A stretch of 64,000 nt of DNA from Mycolicibacterium lacusdiani. Its GTDB lineage: Bacteria; Actinomycetota; Actinomycetes; Mycobacteriales; Mycobacteriaceae. The stretch spans positions 1 to 64,000 of the forward strand of contig NZ_JAKCFC010000007.1 in NCBI RefSeq assembly GCF_021916785.1, written 5' to 3'. Both the position numbers and the translations under genes were made by a program. Under the pieces are notes generated by a model, which searched no databases, was not told where the DNA came from, and saw nothing but the letters and a program-made list of their open reading frames with translations. Of this stretch, positions 1 to 8,719 are shown piece by piece (position 1 is the stretch's first letter; each line of letters opens with the position of its first letter).

Positions 1-132
1 ACCAGCGACGCCGAACGCTGCGCCGAATACCCACGATGGCTGCACACCTACAATTACCACCGCGGCCACACAGCACTCGGGGGTCAACCACCCGCCAGCC
101 GCGTACCTAACCTCTCAGGTCAGTACACCTAG
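1..132 (+). CDS. IS481-family transposase, C-terminal end only (cut by window edge)
   Basis: Frame 1 is open from the window edge to a TAG at 130-132 and encodes about 43 residues. The stretch WLHTYNYHRGHTALGG followed by QPPASRV is the typical C-terminal end of the integrase-like (rve/DDE) domain of IS481-type transposases. The 5' part lies outside the window, so whether the gene is intact cannot be judged. Its stop codon overlaps the stop codon of the converging aspC gene, so the insertion lies right at the 3' end of aspC. I see no clear terminal inverted repeat or target duplication to the right. Confidence 0.75.
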   Translation, partial: TSDAERCAEYPRWLHTYNYHRGHTALGGQPPASRVPNLSGQYT

Positions 133-1418
133 TCGCGCGCCAGCAGCGACTCGGTCGCGGCGAGCAGCGCGCACGTCGCCAGGCCGTCGATCGCCTCGCG
201 CAGGTCCGGCAGCGACGGGAACGTCGGGGCGATCCGAATGTTCTTGTCGTCCGGATCCTTTCGGTACGGGAACGAGGCTCCGGCCTCGGTCACCGCGATA
301 CCCGCGTCCTTGGCCAGCGCCACCGTGCGCTTGGCCGTTCCCGGCCACACGTCGAGGCTGACGAAGTACCCGCCCTTCGGGTCGGTCCAGGAGGCGATCT
401 TCGACTCCCCCAACCGATCGGCGAGGATCTCCGCGACGAGCGCGAACTTCGGCGCCAGCAGCTCCTGGTGGCGCTGCATCTGCAGGCGTACGCCGTCGGC
501 GTCCTTGAAGAACCGCAGGTGGCGCAACTGGTTGACCTTGTCGGGGCCGATCGTCTTCTTCCCCGCGTGCTGCAGGTACCAGGCGATGTTGCCCAGCGAG
601 CCGCCGAAGAAGCTCACGCCCGCGCCCGCGAAGGTGATCTTCGAGGTGGAGGCGAACACCAGCGGCCGGTTCTGGTTCCCGGCGGCCGCGGCCAGGCCCA
701 ACACGTCGACCTGACGGTCGAAGTCGTGGGTCAGCGTGTGCACGGCGTAGGCGTTGTCCCAGAAGAGGCGGAAATCGGCTGCGGCGGTGCGCATCTGAAC
801 CAGGCGGCGCACCTTCTCCCAGGAGTAGGTCGCACCCGTCGGGTTCGCGTACATCGGTACGCACCACATGCCCTTGATGGCAGGGTCCGCCCCGACGAGT
901 TCCTCGATGAGGTCGACGTCGGGACCGTCCTCGTGCATCGGCACGGGGACCATCTCGATGCCGTAGCTCTCGGTGATCGCGAAGTGCCGGTCGTAACCGG
1001 GGGACGGGCACAGGAACTTGATGCCGGTGCCGTCGCGCTGTTCCTCGATCCACGGCCGGGGCGAGTCGACGCCGCCGTGCAGCAGGGAGAACACGACGAC
1101 GTCGTGCATCATCTCGAGGCTCGCGTTGTTGCCTGCGATGAGGTTGGGCACGGGGATGCCCAGCAGCTCCCCGAAGATCGCCCGCAGCTCGGGCAGTCCG
1201 TGCAGACCGCCGTAGTTGCGGGTGTCGGTGCCGTCACCGTCGCGGAAGTCCTCGCCGGGCAGCGTCAGCAGGGCGTTGGACAGATCCAGCTGCGCGGGCG
1301 ATGGCTTGCCCCGGGTGAGGTCGAGGACCAGTTTCTTGGCCTGCAGTTCGGCGTAGTTGCGTCGTTGCAGTTCGTGCTGCGCCTGCAGTTCGTCGCGGCC
1401 GAGGGATTCAAACGACAC
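129..1418 (-). CDS. aspC: Aspartate aminotransferase, Rv3722c type (PLP-dependent)
   Basis: A 429-residue cytosolic fold-type I aminotransferase. Visible motifs are NNASLEMM near residue 95, YANPTGATYS in the middle, and the PLP lysine motif ASTSKITFAGAG with SFFGG after it. This is the actinobacterial subgroup whose M. tuberculosis member, Rv3722c, is the main aspartate aminotransferase (glutamate + oxaloacetate to 2-oxoglutarate + aspartate). The neighbours, SRP RNA and tRNA-Ser upstream and an Rv3723-like gene, match that locus. The protein begins MSFESLGRDELQAQH. The 3' end abuts an IS481-type transposase, but the C-terminus (SLLARD) looks complete. Confidence 0.88.
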   Translation of the reverse strand: MSFESLGRDELQAQHELQRRNYAELQAKKLVLDLTRGKPSPAQLDLSNALLTLPGEDFRDGDGTDTRNYGGLHGLPELRAIFGELLGIPVPNLIAGNNASLEMMHDVVVFSLLHGGVDSPRPWIEEQRDGTGIKFLCPSPGYDRHFAITESYGIEMVPVPMHEDGPDVDLIEELVGADPAIKGMWCVPMYANPTGATYSWEKVRRLVQMRTAAADFRLFWDNAYAVHTLTHDFDRQVDVLGLAAAAGNQNRPLVFASTSKITFAGAGVSFFGGSLGNIAWYLQHAGKKTIGPDKVNQLRHLRFFKDADGVRLQMQRHQELLAPKFALVAEILADRLGESKIASWTDPKGGYFVSLDVWPGTAKRTVALAKDAGIAVTEAGASFPYRKDPDDKNIRIAPTFPSLPDLREAIDGLATCALLAATESLLARD

Positions 1419-1464
1419 GGCGCGCGCCTTTCACCGAAACCGGGCCTGGCGGCCCTGAAGAGAA

Positions 1465-1556
1465 GGGGACCCCGCGCACCCGCCAGAGCCCATTGACCCT
1501 TGCTGCCTTCCGGCCCTGGGGGAGTTCACAGGATGGACGCCGCGCGGGGTCCGCAG
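1465..1556 (-). ncRNA. ffs: Signal recognition particle RNA (4.5S, bacterial small type)
   Basis: On the minus strand the sequence contains the conserved SRP apical-loop core CAGGGCCGGAAGGCAGCAAG (about 1500-1519), where the GGAA tetraloop and asymmetric internal loop bind Ffh. The ends pair: 1467-1477 (GGACCCCGCGC) is perfectly complementary to 1542-1552, closing a long hairpin of about 90 nt. It lies between aspC and tRNA-Ser, the position of the SRP RNA gene in mycobacteria. Exact ends are estimated from the terminal stem. Confidence 0.88.
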
Positions 1557-1647
1557 ACGAGTGTAGTACCCGGGCAGATCGGGCTCGACGGGTGCAGACG
1601 CCGTCGACTGGTGGGAGCGACCGGCGGGGTCGGCTACCATGGCCCGC

Positions 1648-1733
1648 GGAGGATTCGCCTAGTGGCCTATGGCGCTCGCCTGGAACGCGGGTTGGGTTAA
1701 TAGCCCTCAGGGGTTCAAATCCCCTATCCTCCG
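1648..1733 (+). tRNA. tRNA-Ser (anticodon GGA)
   Basis: The 7-bp acceptor stem is GGAGGAT (1648-1654) with ATCCTCC (1726-1732), discriminator G1733. The anticodon stem CTCGC/GCGGG closes the loop CTGGAAC, giving anticodon GGA (UCC/UCU serine codons). There is a long variable arm typical of class II tRNASer, and a T-arm with GGTTCAAAT. CCA is not encoded (the following bases are CAC). Confidence 0.95.
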
Positions 1734-1811
1734 CACTCGGATTCGGGGTGCGATCGGCGGACTCGCCGGTCGCACTCCGGATACCGAACGACACCTGACT
1801 CGAGGAGGAGC

Positions 1812-2606
1812 ATGCGGCGCTGGATCGCGATCCTGTGGCACGCATCGTTCCTGGTCATTGCAGGTGGGTTGTACTTCTTCTTCGTGCTGCCCCGCTGGTA
1901 TGAGCTGACCGGTGAGTGGAACTCCACGCTCGGCACGGCGATGCGGATCCTGTGCGCCGTGCTGATCGGCCTGGCCGCGCTGCCCGTCGTGTTCACGTGG
2001 CTGCGCTCCCGCAAGCCCGAGTACGGCACCCCGCAACTGGCCCTGACCTTGCGCGTCGGGTCGATCGCACTGCACGTGCTCGCCGCACTGCTCATCGCGG
2101 GAGCGGCGGTCAGCGAGATCTGGCTGAGCCTCGACGAGGTCGGCCAATGGCTGTTCGGCGTCTACGGTGCGGCCGCCGCCATCGCCCTCCTCGGTGCGCT
2201 GGCCTTCTACCTGGCTTACCTCGCTGAGCTGCCGCCACCACCGCCGAAGCCGCTCAAGACCAAGCCCAAGGCGTCGAGCCGCGGCCGCGGCCGGGGCAAG
2301 GACGCGGCGTCCGCCCCAGTGATCGAGACCGCGGATACCGAGACCACCGAGGTCACCGATGCATCAGCCGACGAGACGCCGGCGGAGACCGAATCCGCCG
2401 ACACCGAGGCCGACGCGACCGCAGTGACCGCAGCGACCGATGGGTCTGATGAGACGGCGCCCGACGCCGACGGTAACGCCGGGGAACTCGAGAGCGACAA
2501 GGACTCCGGGGAATCCGGTGGCAGGCTGCGCAATCGCCGCGCGACCGGTAAGCCCTCGTCAGGGCTGTTTCGCCGCAATCGCGGCGGGGTAGCCCTCGAC
2601 GACTGA
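1812..2606 (+). CDS. Conserved membrane protein with long acidic C-terminal tail (Rv3723-like)
   Basis: 264 residues. The first ~145 hold four hydrophobic segments (about 5-27, 42-62, 80-103, 113-140), then a proline-lysine stretch (PPPPPKPLKTKPK), a short Arg/Gly patch and a tail of about 100 residues dominated by Asp, Glu, Ser, Thr and Ala, ending in a basic RRNRGG segment. The charged tail is probably cytoplasmic. A strong Shine-Dalgarno (GAGGAGGA, 1801-1808) precedes the ATG closely. Position after SRP RNA and tRNA-Ser matches Rv3723. No function is known to me. Confidence 0.75.
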   Translation: MRRWIAILWHASFLVIAGGLYFFFVLPRWYELTGEWNSTLGTAMRILCAVLIGLAALPVVFTWLRSRKPEYGTPQLALTLRVGSIALHVLAALLIAGAAVSEIWLSLDEVGQWLFGVYGAAAAIALLGALAFYLAYLAELPPPPPKPLKTKPKASSRGRGRGKDAASAPVIETADTETTEVTDASADETPAETESADTEADATAVTAATDGSDETAPDADGNAGELESDKDSGESGGRLRNRRATGKPSSGLFRRNRGGVALDD

Positions 2607-2690
2607 CCAGCCGAGACGCCCTCGTCGACAGCTGGCCGTGCTGCCTGCACCATGGAGTAGGCGCGGGATCCAGCGAGTCGAAGGCGGCGC

Positions 2691-3707
2691 ATGACCAGAA
2701 TCCTCTTCCGATGGCAGCTCGTCCTCGGTGCACTGTTGGCGATGACCCTGTCGCTGGTGGCACCGACGGCGGCCCATGCGGAACCGGCAGACCTCACCTC
2801 GGCCATCCTGGCCGTGGAGCCTGCGACGGTCCGCATCGACACCACCATCGAGTACCAGGGGGCGATCGGTTCCGGAACCGGTTTCGTCATCGACCCGAAC
2901 GGTGCGGTCGTTACCAACTATCACGTCGTCGCGGGCGCGGACACCATCACGGCCACGGTGGCCGGCCGGTCGTTCACGGCTGACCTGGTCGGTTACGACA
3001 GGACCAGGGACATCGCCGTCCTGCAGCTGCGTGGCGCCGGCGGCCTGCCCACCGCCGCCATCGGCGACTCCTCGACGTTGAGGGAGGGCGAACCCGTCGT
3101 TGCGCTGGGCAATGCCCGCGGCAGCGGCGGCCCGCTGACCAACGAGGCAGGCACTGTCACGGGGTTCGGCCGCTCGATCAGCGCCAAGGACGAACTCACC
3201 GGCAGCTTCGAGCAGATGACCGGATTGATCGAATTCGCGGCACCCGTGCGGGCGGGCGACTCGGGCGGACCGGTGGTCGACTCGTCCGGCCGCGTGGTCG
3301 GCGTGACGACCGCCGCGACCGTGAACTTCCGCATGGGCCCCGGCGGTGCCGGTTTCGCGATCCCGATCAACGACGCGCTCGCGACGGCCGGTCAGATCAG
3401 GGCAGGCGTGCGCTCCGACAGCGTCCACATCGGGCGCCCGACGCTCCTCGGCGTCGGCGTCAGCACAGGCGACCAGGATCCGTCGGTGAACGGCGTGATC
3501 GTGCGCGAGGTGATCCCGGGCGGGCCTGCCCAGGCGGCCGGACTGCAGAACGGCGACGTGCTGATCAGCCTCGACGGCGCGCCGGTGGACTCCGCGACGA
3601 CGCTGACCAACGTGCTGGATCGGCACTACCCGGGCGACGTCGTCGACCTGGTGTGGATCGACCGGGCGGGTCAGCAGATCAACGGCAAGGCGACGCTCAC
3701 CTCGTAG
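2691..3707 (+). CDS. pepA: Secreted trypsin-like serine protease with PDZ domain (PepA/Mtb32A type)
   Basis: 338 residues. A Sec signal peptide (hydrophobic 10-24, AHA-E cleavage about residue 30) leads into a chymotrypsin-fold S1C protease domain with a complete triad: His78 (NYHVV), Asp107 (TRDIAVL) and Ser191 (GDSGGPV). A PDZ domain follows at about 235-335 (GVIVREVIPGGPAQAAGL). Domain order and length match mycobacterial PepA (Rv0125, antigen Mtb32A), an HtrA-like exported protease. No membrane anchor remains after cleavage, so it is probably secreted or periplasmic. Confidence 0.85.
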   Translation: MTRILFRWQLVLGALLAMTLSLVAPTAAHAEPADLTSAILAVEPATVRIDTTIEYQGAIGSGTGFVIDPNGAVVTNYHVVAGADTITATVAGRSFTADLVGYDRTRDIAVLQLRGAGGLPTAAIGDSSTLREGEPVVALGNARGSGGPLTNEAGTVTGFGRSISAKDELTGSFEQMTGLIEFAAPVRAGDSGGPVVDSSGRVVGVTTAATVNFRMGPGGAGFAIPINDALATAGQIRAGVRSDSVHIGRPTLLGVGVSTGDQDPSVNGVIVREVIPGGPAQAAGLQNGDVLISLDGAPVDSATTLTNVLDRHYPGDVVDLVWIDRAGQQINGKATLTS

Positions 3708-3774
3708 TCGGGGCCGGGTTCGGAGATCTCGCGGATTCCCGTTCGTCGCCACACCGCGTCCCTATGCTGAGCGA

Positions 3775-4839
3775 GTGCCAAACAACACTCCCCTCCGCGT
3801 CGTCCAATGGACGACGGGCAACGTCGGCAAGAGTTCCGTCGCGGCGATCGCCGCCAACCCGGGCCTCGAACTCGTCGGCCTCTACGCGTGGTCGCAGGAC
3901 AAGGTCGGCCGTGACGCCGGCGAGCTGGCCGGTATCGAGCCGCTCGGCGTCGCGGCGACCAACGACGTCGATGCGTTGCTGAAACTGCAGCCCGACTGCG
4001 TGGTCTACAACCCGATGTGGATCGACGTCGACGAACTGGTGACGATCCTCTCCGCTGGCGTCAATGTCGTCGCGACGGCCTCGTTCATCACCGGACACAA
4101 CCAGGGCGAGGGTCGCGATCGCATCGCGGAGGCCTGCGCGCGCGGCGGCTCGACCATGTTCGGGTCGGGAATCAGTCCCGGCTACATCAACTTGCTGGCG
4201 ATTCTGACGGCAAGTATCTGCGACCGGGTCGACAAGGTGACGATCGACGAAGCGGCCGACACCACCTTCTACGATTCGCCCGCCACCGAGAAGCCGGTGG
4301 GCTTCGGCAGGCCGATCGACGATCCCGAACTCCCGACGATGACGACTCGGGGCACCGGCGTATTCGGCGAGGCAGTGCGTCTGATCGGAGATGCGCTCGG
4401 CGTCGAACTCGACGAAGTGCGCTGCGATGCGGAGTACGCGCAGACCACCGCCGACCTCGACCTCGGCTCCTGGACCATTCCCGCGGGCTGCGTCGCCGGG
4501 GTGTACGCCAGCTGGAAGGGCGTCCTCGCAGGTAAGACCGTCGTCGAAATCAACGTTCGCTGGCGGAAGGGTCAGACGCTCGAGCCGGACTGGAAGATCG
4601 AGCAGGACGGCTGGGTGCTCCAGGTCGACGGCAGGCCGACGGTGAAGAACGTCATCAGCTTCCTACCTCCCCCGGATTTCGAGGCGACGACGCTCGAGGA
4701 ATTCATGGTCCTCGGGCACATCATGACCGCGATGCCGGCGATCAACGCCATCTCCGCGGTCGTGGCCGCCGAGCCGGGCATCGCGACCTACAACGATCTG
4801 ACGCTGACGCTGCCCCGCGGCGTAGTTGCTGCCAGCTAA
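3775..4839 (+). CDS. NAD(P)-binding amine dehydrogenase / dihydrodipicolinate reductase-like protein
   Basis: 354 residues starting at GTG (MPNNTPLRVVQWTTGNVGKS). The N-terminal Rossmann glycine motif TTGNVGKSS and the later GSGISPGYINLL segment are typical of the family annotated as dihydrodipicolinate reductase N-terminus-like, which includes 2,4-diaminopentanoate dehydrogenase. Mycobacteria carry many paralogues, mostly of unknown substrate. An NAD(P)H-linked oxidoreductase role is likely; the substrate cannot be read. It stands alone, with intergenic gaps on both sides. Confidence 0.7.
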   Translation: MPNNTPLRVVQWTTGNVGKSSVAAIAANPGLELVGLYAWSQDKVGRDAGELAGIEPLGVAATNDVDALLKLQPDCVVYNPMWIDVDELVTILSAGVNVVATASFITGHNQGEGRDRIAEACARGGSTMFGSGISPGYINLLAILTASICDRVDKVTIDEAADTTFYDSPATEKPVGFGRPIDDPELPTMTTRGTGVFGEAVRLIGDALGVELDEVRCDAEYAQTTADLDLGSWTIPAGCVAGVYASWKGVLAGKTVVEINVRWRKGQTLEPDWKIEQDGWVLQVDGRPTVKNVISFLPPPDFEATTLEEFMVLGHIMTAMPAINAISAVVAAEPGIATYNDLTLTLPRGVVAAS

Positions 4840-4972
4840 CGAATAGCCCGTAGCCAGGGCGTTTGCCGACGCTCGACATGGCCGGCCGGGCGAGGGAACC
4901 TGCTTGTTGAGCCCCTGACCCGTGGTTACATTGCATGAGACGGAGATCACTCGGCAAGGGAGTTGGGTCTTG

Positions 4973-5251
4973 ATGGCGACGTGGGTGCTGGCTTACCTGG
5001 GTGGGTGGACGGTCAGCACAGCCGTCGCCTACCTGGCGGCACGACGGCTGTGCGAGACCGGCATCCCGGCGGGGCGAACCTTTGCTCTGGCCGTCGCCGG
5101 CGGACTGTTCTGGCCGCTGTTGCTGGTCGGCGTCATCGAGATGAGTTCGGTGGCCGTGTGGTCTGCCGCGAGGTCATGGCGCAAGCCGGCCACGGTCCCC
5201 GAGTCGTGGATGACCCGCACGCCGGACCGCATGCTCCTCGCGATGCGCTAG
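4973..5251 (+). CDS. Small membrane protein, unknown function
   Basis: 92 residues from ATG 4973, preceded by AAGGGAG at 4956-4962 with about 10 nt spacing; a GTG at 4922 would extend it by 17 residues but lacks a good ribosome binding site. Two hydrophobic segments (about 4-22 and 34-60) flank a basic loop (ARRLCETG), and the C-terminal 30 residues are hydrophilic and basic. I recognise no family. Codon use is like the neighbours, so it is probably a real gene. Confidence 0.5.
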   Translation: MATWVLAYLGGWTVSTAVAYLAARRLCETGIPAGRTFALAVAGGLFWPLLLVGVIEMSSVAVWSAARSWRKPATVPESWMTRTPDRMLLAMR

Positions 5252-5252
5252 G

Positions 5253-5357
5253 CGCCTATTTGACGGCGTTGCCGTCGCTGCCTATTCGACGGCGTTGCCG
5301 TCACTTGCCTACTTGACGGCGTTGCCGTCACCGCTTATTTGACGGCGTTGCCGTCAG
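5253..5357 (-). repeat. Tandem repeat: four copies of the 3' end of polD1
   Basis: The 15-mer GACGGCGTTGCCGTC occurs at 5262-5276, 5288-5302, 5315-5329 and 5341-5355, in units of 26-27 bp. Each copy is itself a perfect 6-bp inverted repeat around GTT. Read on the minus strand, each unit resembles the last codons and stop of polD1 (D-G-N-A-V-K-stop); the copy at 5341 is the coding one. The array looks like a tandem duplication of the gene's end and could act as a series of small hairpins between the converging genes. Confidence 0.85.
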
Positions 5358-6384
5358 CGTCCCAGTGGGCGTCCACCTTCTTGCTCGGCTGCACGCGCGG
5401 CGGCTCGCCGGGCATCTTCGGATAGCTCGGCGGGTACGGCAGGTCGCCCAGCCCGCGCTCCTCCTCGTCGGCCTTCACCATGTCCAGCAGCCCGTCTATC
5501 GAGTGGGCCACGTCCTCGATGTTCGCCCAGGGGTTGGGTCGCCCCGCCACGAAGTCGGGCACGGTGACGATCGTGTAGTCGTCGGGGTCGGCGTCGGCGA
5601 GTTCGTCCCATGACAGCGGCGTCGAGACGGTCGCGAGTTCCGTGCGCCGCGCCGAGTACGCCGACGCGAACGTCCGGTCGCGGGCGTTCTGGTTGTAGTC
5701 GATGAACAACCGCTCCCCGCGCTCCTCCTTCCACCACGACGTCGTCACCGCGTCCGGCGCCCGCCGTTCCACCTCGCGCGCCAACGCGATGCCCGCTCGC
5801 CGGACCTCGATGAAGTCCCAGTCGGGTTTGATCCGGATGAACACGTGCACGCCGCGACCGCCGGAGGTCTTCGGGTAACCGACCAGGCCCAGCTCGTCGA
5901 GCAGCGGTTTCAGCACGTCGACCGCGATCTCTCGGGCCTCGACGAAACCCGTGCCGGGCTGCGGGTCGAGGTCGATCCGCAGCTCGTCGGGGTGTTCGGT
6001 GTCGGGGCAGCGCACCTGCCAGGGGTGCAGGGTCACGGTTCCCATCTGCGCCGCCCACACGATCGCCGACGGGTGCGTCACCTTCAGTGCGTCGGCGGTG
6101 CGGCCCGACGGGAACGTGACGGTGCAACTCTCCAGGTAGTCGGGGCGCTTCACCGGCAACCGCTTCTGGTAGATCTCCTCGCCGCCGATGCCGTCGGGGA
6201 AGCGCTGCAGATGCGTCGGACGGTCACGCAGCAGCGCCACCATCGGTTCGGCGACGGCGCGGTAGTACTCGACGAGCTTGCCCTTGGTTCCCGCGGCGCC
6301 GAGCTTCGGGAAGTAGGGCTTGTCGGGATTGGTCAGGCGCACCATCACACCGTCGACGTCCACTTCGGTTGCAGGCGTTGCCAT
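5335..6384 (-). CDS. polD1: LigD-type polymerase/primase PolD1 (stand-alone)
   Basis: 349 residues from the ATG at 6384. This is the archaeo-eukaryotic primase-like polymerase of the LigD polymerase family, without ligase or nuclease domains. The metal-binding DLDP motif (RIDLDPQPG) and the SGGRGVHVF nucleotide-binding motif are both present, as is a DYNQNARDRT segment. In M. smegmatis the stand-alone PolD1 adds ribonucleotides or deoxynucleotides in end joining and gap repair. Its start overlaps the ligC1 stop (TGATG), so the two are co-translated. The 3' end is repeated in tandem just downstream. Confidence 0.88.
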   Translation of the reverse strand: MATPATEVDVDGVMVRLTNPDKPYFPKLGAAGTKGKLVEYYRAVAEPMVALLRDRPTHLQRFPDGIGGEEIYQKRLPVKRPDYLESCTVTFPSGRTADALKVTHPSAIVWAAQMGTVTLHPWQVRCPDTEHPDELRIDLDPQPGTGFVEAREIAVDVLKPLLDELGLVGYPKTSGGRGVHVFIRIKPDWDFIEVRRAGIALAREVERRAPDAVTTSWWKEERGERLFIDYNQNARDRTFASAYSARRTELATVSTPLSWDELADADPDDYTIVTVPDFVAGRPNPWANIEDVAHSIDGLLDMVKADEEERGLGDLPYPPSYPKMPGEPPRVQPSKKVDAHWDADGNAVK

Positions 6385-7448
6385 CAGGACTCCAAGACGT
6401 CGGCGAGGTCGTAGTTCAGCGGTGTGTCCAACTGATCGAAGGTACAACTCGCCGGGTCGCGGTCGGGGCGCCAGCGGACGAACTTCACGGCGTGCCGGAA
6501 GCGCTCGCCCGCGCTGCCTGCGCCCTCCATCTGGTCGTAGGCCACCTCGCAGACCTTCTCGGGCCGGATCGGTATCCACCGCTTGTCGGCCGCAGAGTTC
6601 CAGCGCGACGGCTCGCCATCGTGGACCTGGTCGCCCTCACGCAACGGCTCGAGTTCGGCCAGCATCTTCAGCCGGTCCTTCGTGGTGAACGACGCTGCAC
6701 CACCGACCATTTGGAGTTCACCGTCGGGGCGGTAGAGCCCGAGCAGAACCGATCCGATGCCTTCGCCGCTCTTGTGGATGCGGTAGCCGATCGCCACGCA
6801 GTCCGCGTCGCGGGCATGCTTGACCTTCACCATCTCGCGCTTGCCGGGTAGGTAGCGGCCGTCGAGGCGCTTGGCGATCACGCCGTCGAGGCCTGCGCCC
6901 TCGAACGTCGTCAGCCAGTGCGCGCCCTGCTCGGCCTCCTCGGTGATGCGGGTGACGTGACACCACGTCTTCTCGTGCACCGACTCCGACAGCGCCTGCC
7001 GCCGCACCCGGAACGGTTCGGCGAGCAGCGACCGGTCGCCGGTGGCCAGCGCGTCGAAGCCGATGAAGTGGGCGGGCGTCTGCTGCGACAGCAGCTTTAC
7101 CCGGCTCGCGGCGGGGTGGACGCGTTGACTGAGTGATTCCCAGTCCAGCCTGGTACGGCCGTCGATCTCGCGGGGCACCACGATCTCGCCGTCGAGGACG
7201 CAGCGTGGCGCCAGTTCCTCGCGCAGCGACTCGAGCAGTTCGGGGAAGTAGCGGCCCAGATCCTTGCCGTTGCGCGACTGCAGCATCACCTCATCGCCGT
7301 CGCGAAACACCAGCGCGCGGAAACCGTCCCACTTGGGCTCGTACGACCAGACGCCGGGGTCGTCGGGCACCTTGGCAGCGGCCTTGGCCAGCATCGGTTC
7401 CACGGGCGGCATGACCGGCAGGTCTGCGGTGAAGGGCACGGTGTCCAT
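6384..7448 (-). CDS. ligC1: ATP-dependent DNA ligase LigC1
   Basis: 354 residues. The adenylated lysine is Lys39 in the motif EPKWDGFR; further nucleotidyltransferase motifs are visible (LDGEIVV, AGLDGVIAKR, MVKVKHARDADC) followed by an OB-fold domain ending ERFRHAVKFVRWRPDRD. It seals DNA nicks using ATP in non-replicative repair, alongside PolD1 encoded immediately downstream with a one-base stop/start overlap. The gene is divergent from the paralogue ligC2, with a palindromic region between. The start is MDTVPFTADLPVMPP. Confidence 0.9.
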   Translation of the reverse strand: MDTVPFTADLPVMPPVEPMLAKAAAKVPDDPGVWSYEPKWDGFRALVFRDGDEVMLQSRNGKDLGRYFPELLESLREELAPRCVLDGEIVVPREIDGRTRLDWESLSQRVHPAASRVKLLSQQTPAHFIGFDALATGDRSLLAEPFRVRRQALSESVHEKTWCHVTRITEEAEQGAHWLTTFEGAGLDGVIAKRLDGRYLPGKREMVKVKHARDADCVAIGYRIHKSGEGIGSVLLGLYRPDGELQMVGGAASFTTKDRLKMLAELEPLREGDQVHDGEPSRWNSAADKRWIPIRPEKVCEVAYDQMEGAGSAGERFRHAVKFVRWRPDRDPASCTFDQLDTPLNYDLADVLES

Positions 7449-7470
7449 CCTGATTCACGAGTCAACACAT

Positions 7471-7534
7471 CCGCGAGCAGACGCCAAATCGCACGGGTTG
7501 CCCCTGCTGAGTGCGAGTTGGTGTCTGCTCGCGG
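7471..7534. repeat. Long imperfect palindrome between divergent ligC1 and ligC2
   Basis: The arms 7471-7494 (CCGCGAGCAGACGCCAAATC...) and 7511-7534 match as inverted repeats at 22 of 24 positions, separated by 16 nt. Because it lies between two divergent genes it cannot be an ordinary terminator for either. It resembles the dispersed CGCGAGCAGACG-type palindromes seen in many mycobacterial intergenic regions. Regulatory or structural use is possible but unproven. Confidence 0.75.
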
Positions 7535-7588
7535 TAGGTGGACTACCCATCGCGGGGAAACTCATCACCAGGGCGCGACAATGGGCCG

Positions 7589-8671
7589 GTGCACCTTCCC
7601 GTCATGCCCCCGGTGTCGCCGATGCTGGCGAAGTCGGTCCCGCACATCCCCACCGGCCCGCCCGCGCTCTCCTACGAGCCGAAGTGGGACGGGTTCCGGT
7701 CGATCTGCTTCCGCGACGGTGACGAGGTGGAGTTCGGCAGCCGCAACGAGCGGCCGCTGACGCGCTACTTCCCCGAACTCGTCGCCGCAGCCCTCGCCGA
7801 GCTGCCCCCTCGCTGCGTGGTCGACGGTGAGATCGTGGTCGCGGGTGCCGAGGGCCTCGACTTCGACGCGCTGCAACTGCGCATGCATCCGGCGTCGTCA
7901 CGCGTGCGCATGCTGGCCGAGAAGACACCGGCGGCGTTCATCGCGTTCGACCTGCTGGCGATCGGCGACGAGGACCTCACGGCACGGCCGTTCGGCGAGC
8001 GGCGCGCTGCGCTCGAGCAGGCGCTGGCGGCTTCGGGGCCGTCGTTTCACCTGACGCCGGTGACGATGGACCTGGAAACCGCACACCGCTGGTTCGACGA
8101 GTTCGAGGGCGCGGGCCTCGACGGCGTGATCGCCAAGCCGCTGACCATCACCTATCAGCCCGACAAGCGAATAATGTTCAAGATCAAGCACGCTCGCACC
8201 GCCGACTGCGTGGTGGCGGGCTATCGCCTGCACAAGTCGGGTGCCGATGCGGTCGGTTCACTGATGCTGGGGCTGTACGACGACGCGGGCGACCTCGCGT
8301 CCGTTGGCGTCATCGGCGCGTTCCCGATGGCCACCCGGCGCACGTTGTTGGCCGAATTGCAGCCGCTGGTAGTGCCATTCGACGAGCACCCGTGGAACTG
8401 GGGCGGCCATGCGGTCGAAAGTCCGACACCGCGGAATGCGGGATCGCGGTGGAATGCCGGCAAGGATCTGTCGTTCGTGCCGTTGCGTCCCGAGCGCGTC
8501 GTGGAGGTGCGCTACGACCACATGGAGGGCCAAAGATTCCGGCATCTACCGCAATTCAACCGGTGGCGGCCCGATCGCGATCCGCGGTCGTGCACCTTCG
8601 AGCAACTCGAGCAGCCGGTGGTATTCGACCTCGACGACATCGTGCCGGGGCTCGGGTCGACCAGGCGGTGA
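7589..8671 (+). CDS. ligC2: ATP-dependent DNA ligase LigC2
   Basis: 360 residues from GTG 7589 (VHLPVMPPVSPMLAK), chosen because it aligns with the start of ligC1; an upstream ATG at 7538 would add 17 residues that do not fit the family. Catalytic Lys32 lies in EPKWDGFR, with VDGEIVV, AGLDGVIAKP and MFKIKHARTADC as later motifs, then an OB-fold (RFRHLPQFNRWRPDRD). It is a paralogue of ligC1 on the opposite strand. M. smegmatis carries the same polD1-ligC1/ligC2 arrangement. Confidence 0.87.
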   Translation: MHLPVMPPVSPMLAKSVPHIPTGPPALSYEPKWDGFRSICFRDGDEVEFGSRNERPLTRYFPELVAAALAELPPRCVVDGEIVVAGAEGLDFDALQLRMHPASSRVRMLAEKTPAAFIAFDLLAIGDEDLTARPFGERRAALEQALAASGPSFHLTPVTMDLETAHRWFDEFEGAGLDGVIAKPLTITYQPDKRIMFKIKHARTADCVVAGYRLHKSGADAVGSLMLGLYDDAGDLASVGVIGAFPMATRRTLLAELQPLVVPFDEHPWNWGGHAVESPTPRNAGSRWNAGKDLSFVPLRPERVVEVRYDHMEGQRFRHLPQFNRWRPDRDPRSCTFEQLEQPVVFDLDDIVPGLGSTRR

Positions 8672-8719
8672 GGGCCTCGACGGTGCCCCGCGCGCTGCCC
8701 AGCATCTAGGGTGGGCCAC

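Noticed and set aside
5253..5357. CRISPR-like array
   Set aside because: Units are 26-27 bp with no spacers of constant size and unique sequence, and they duplicate a gene end. No cas genes in the window.
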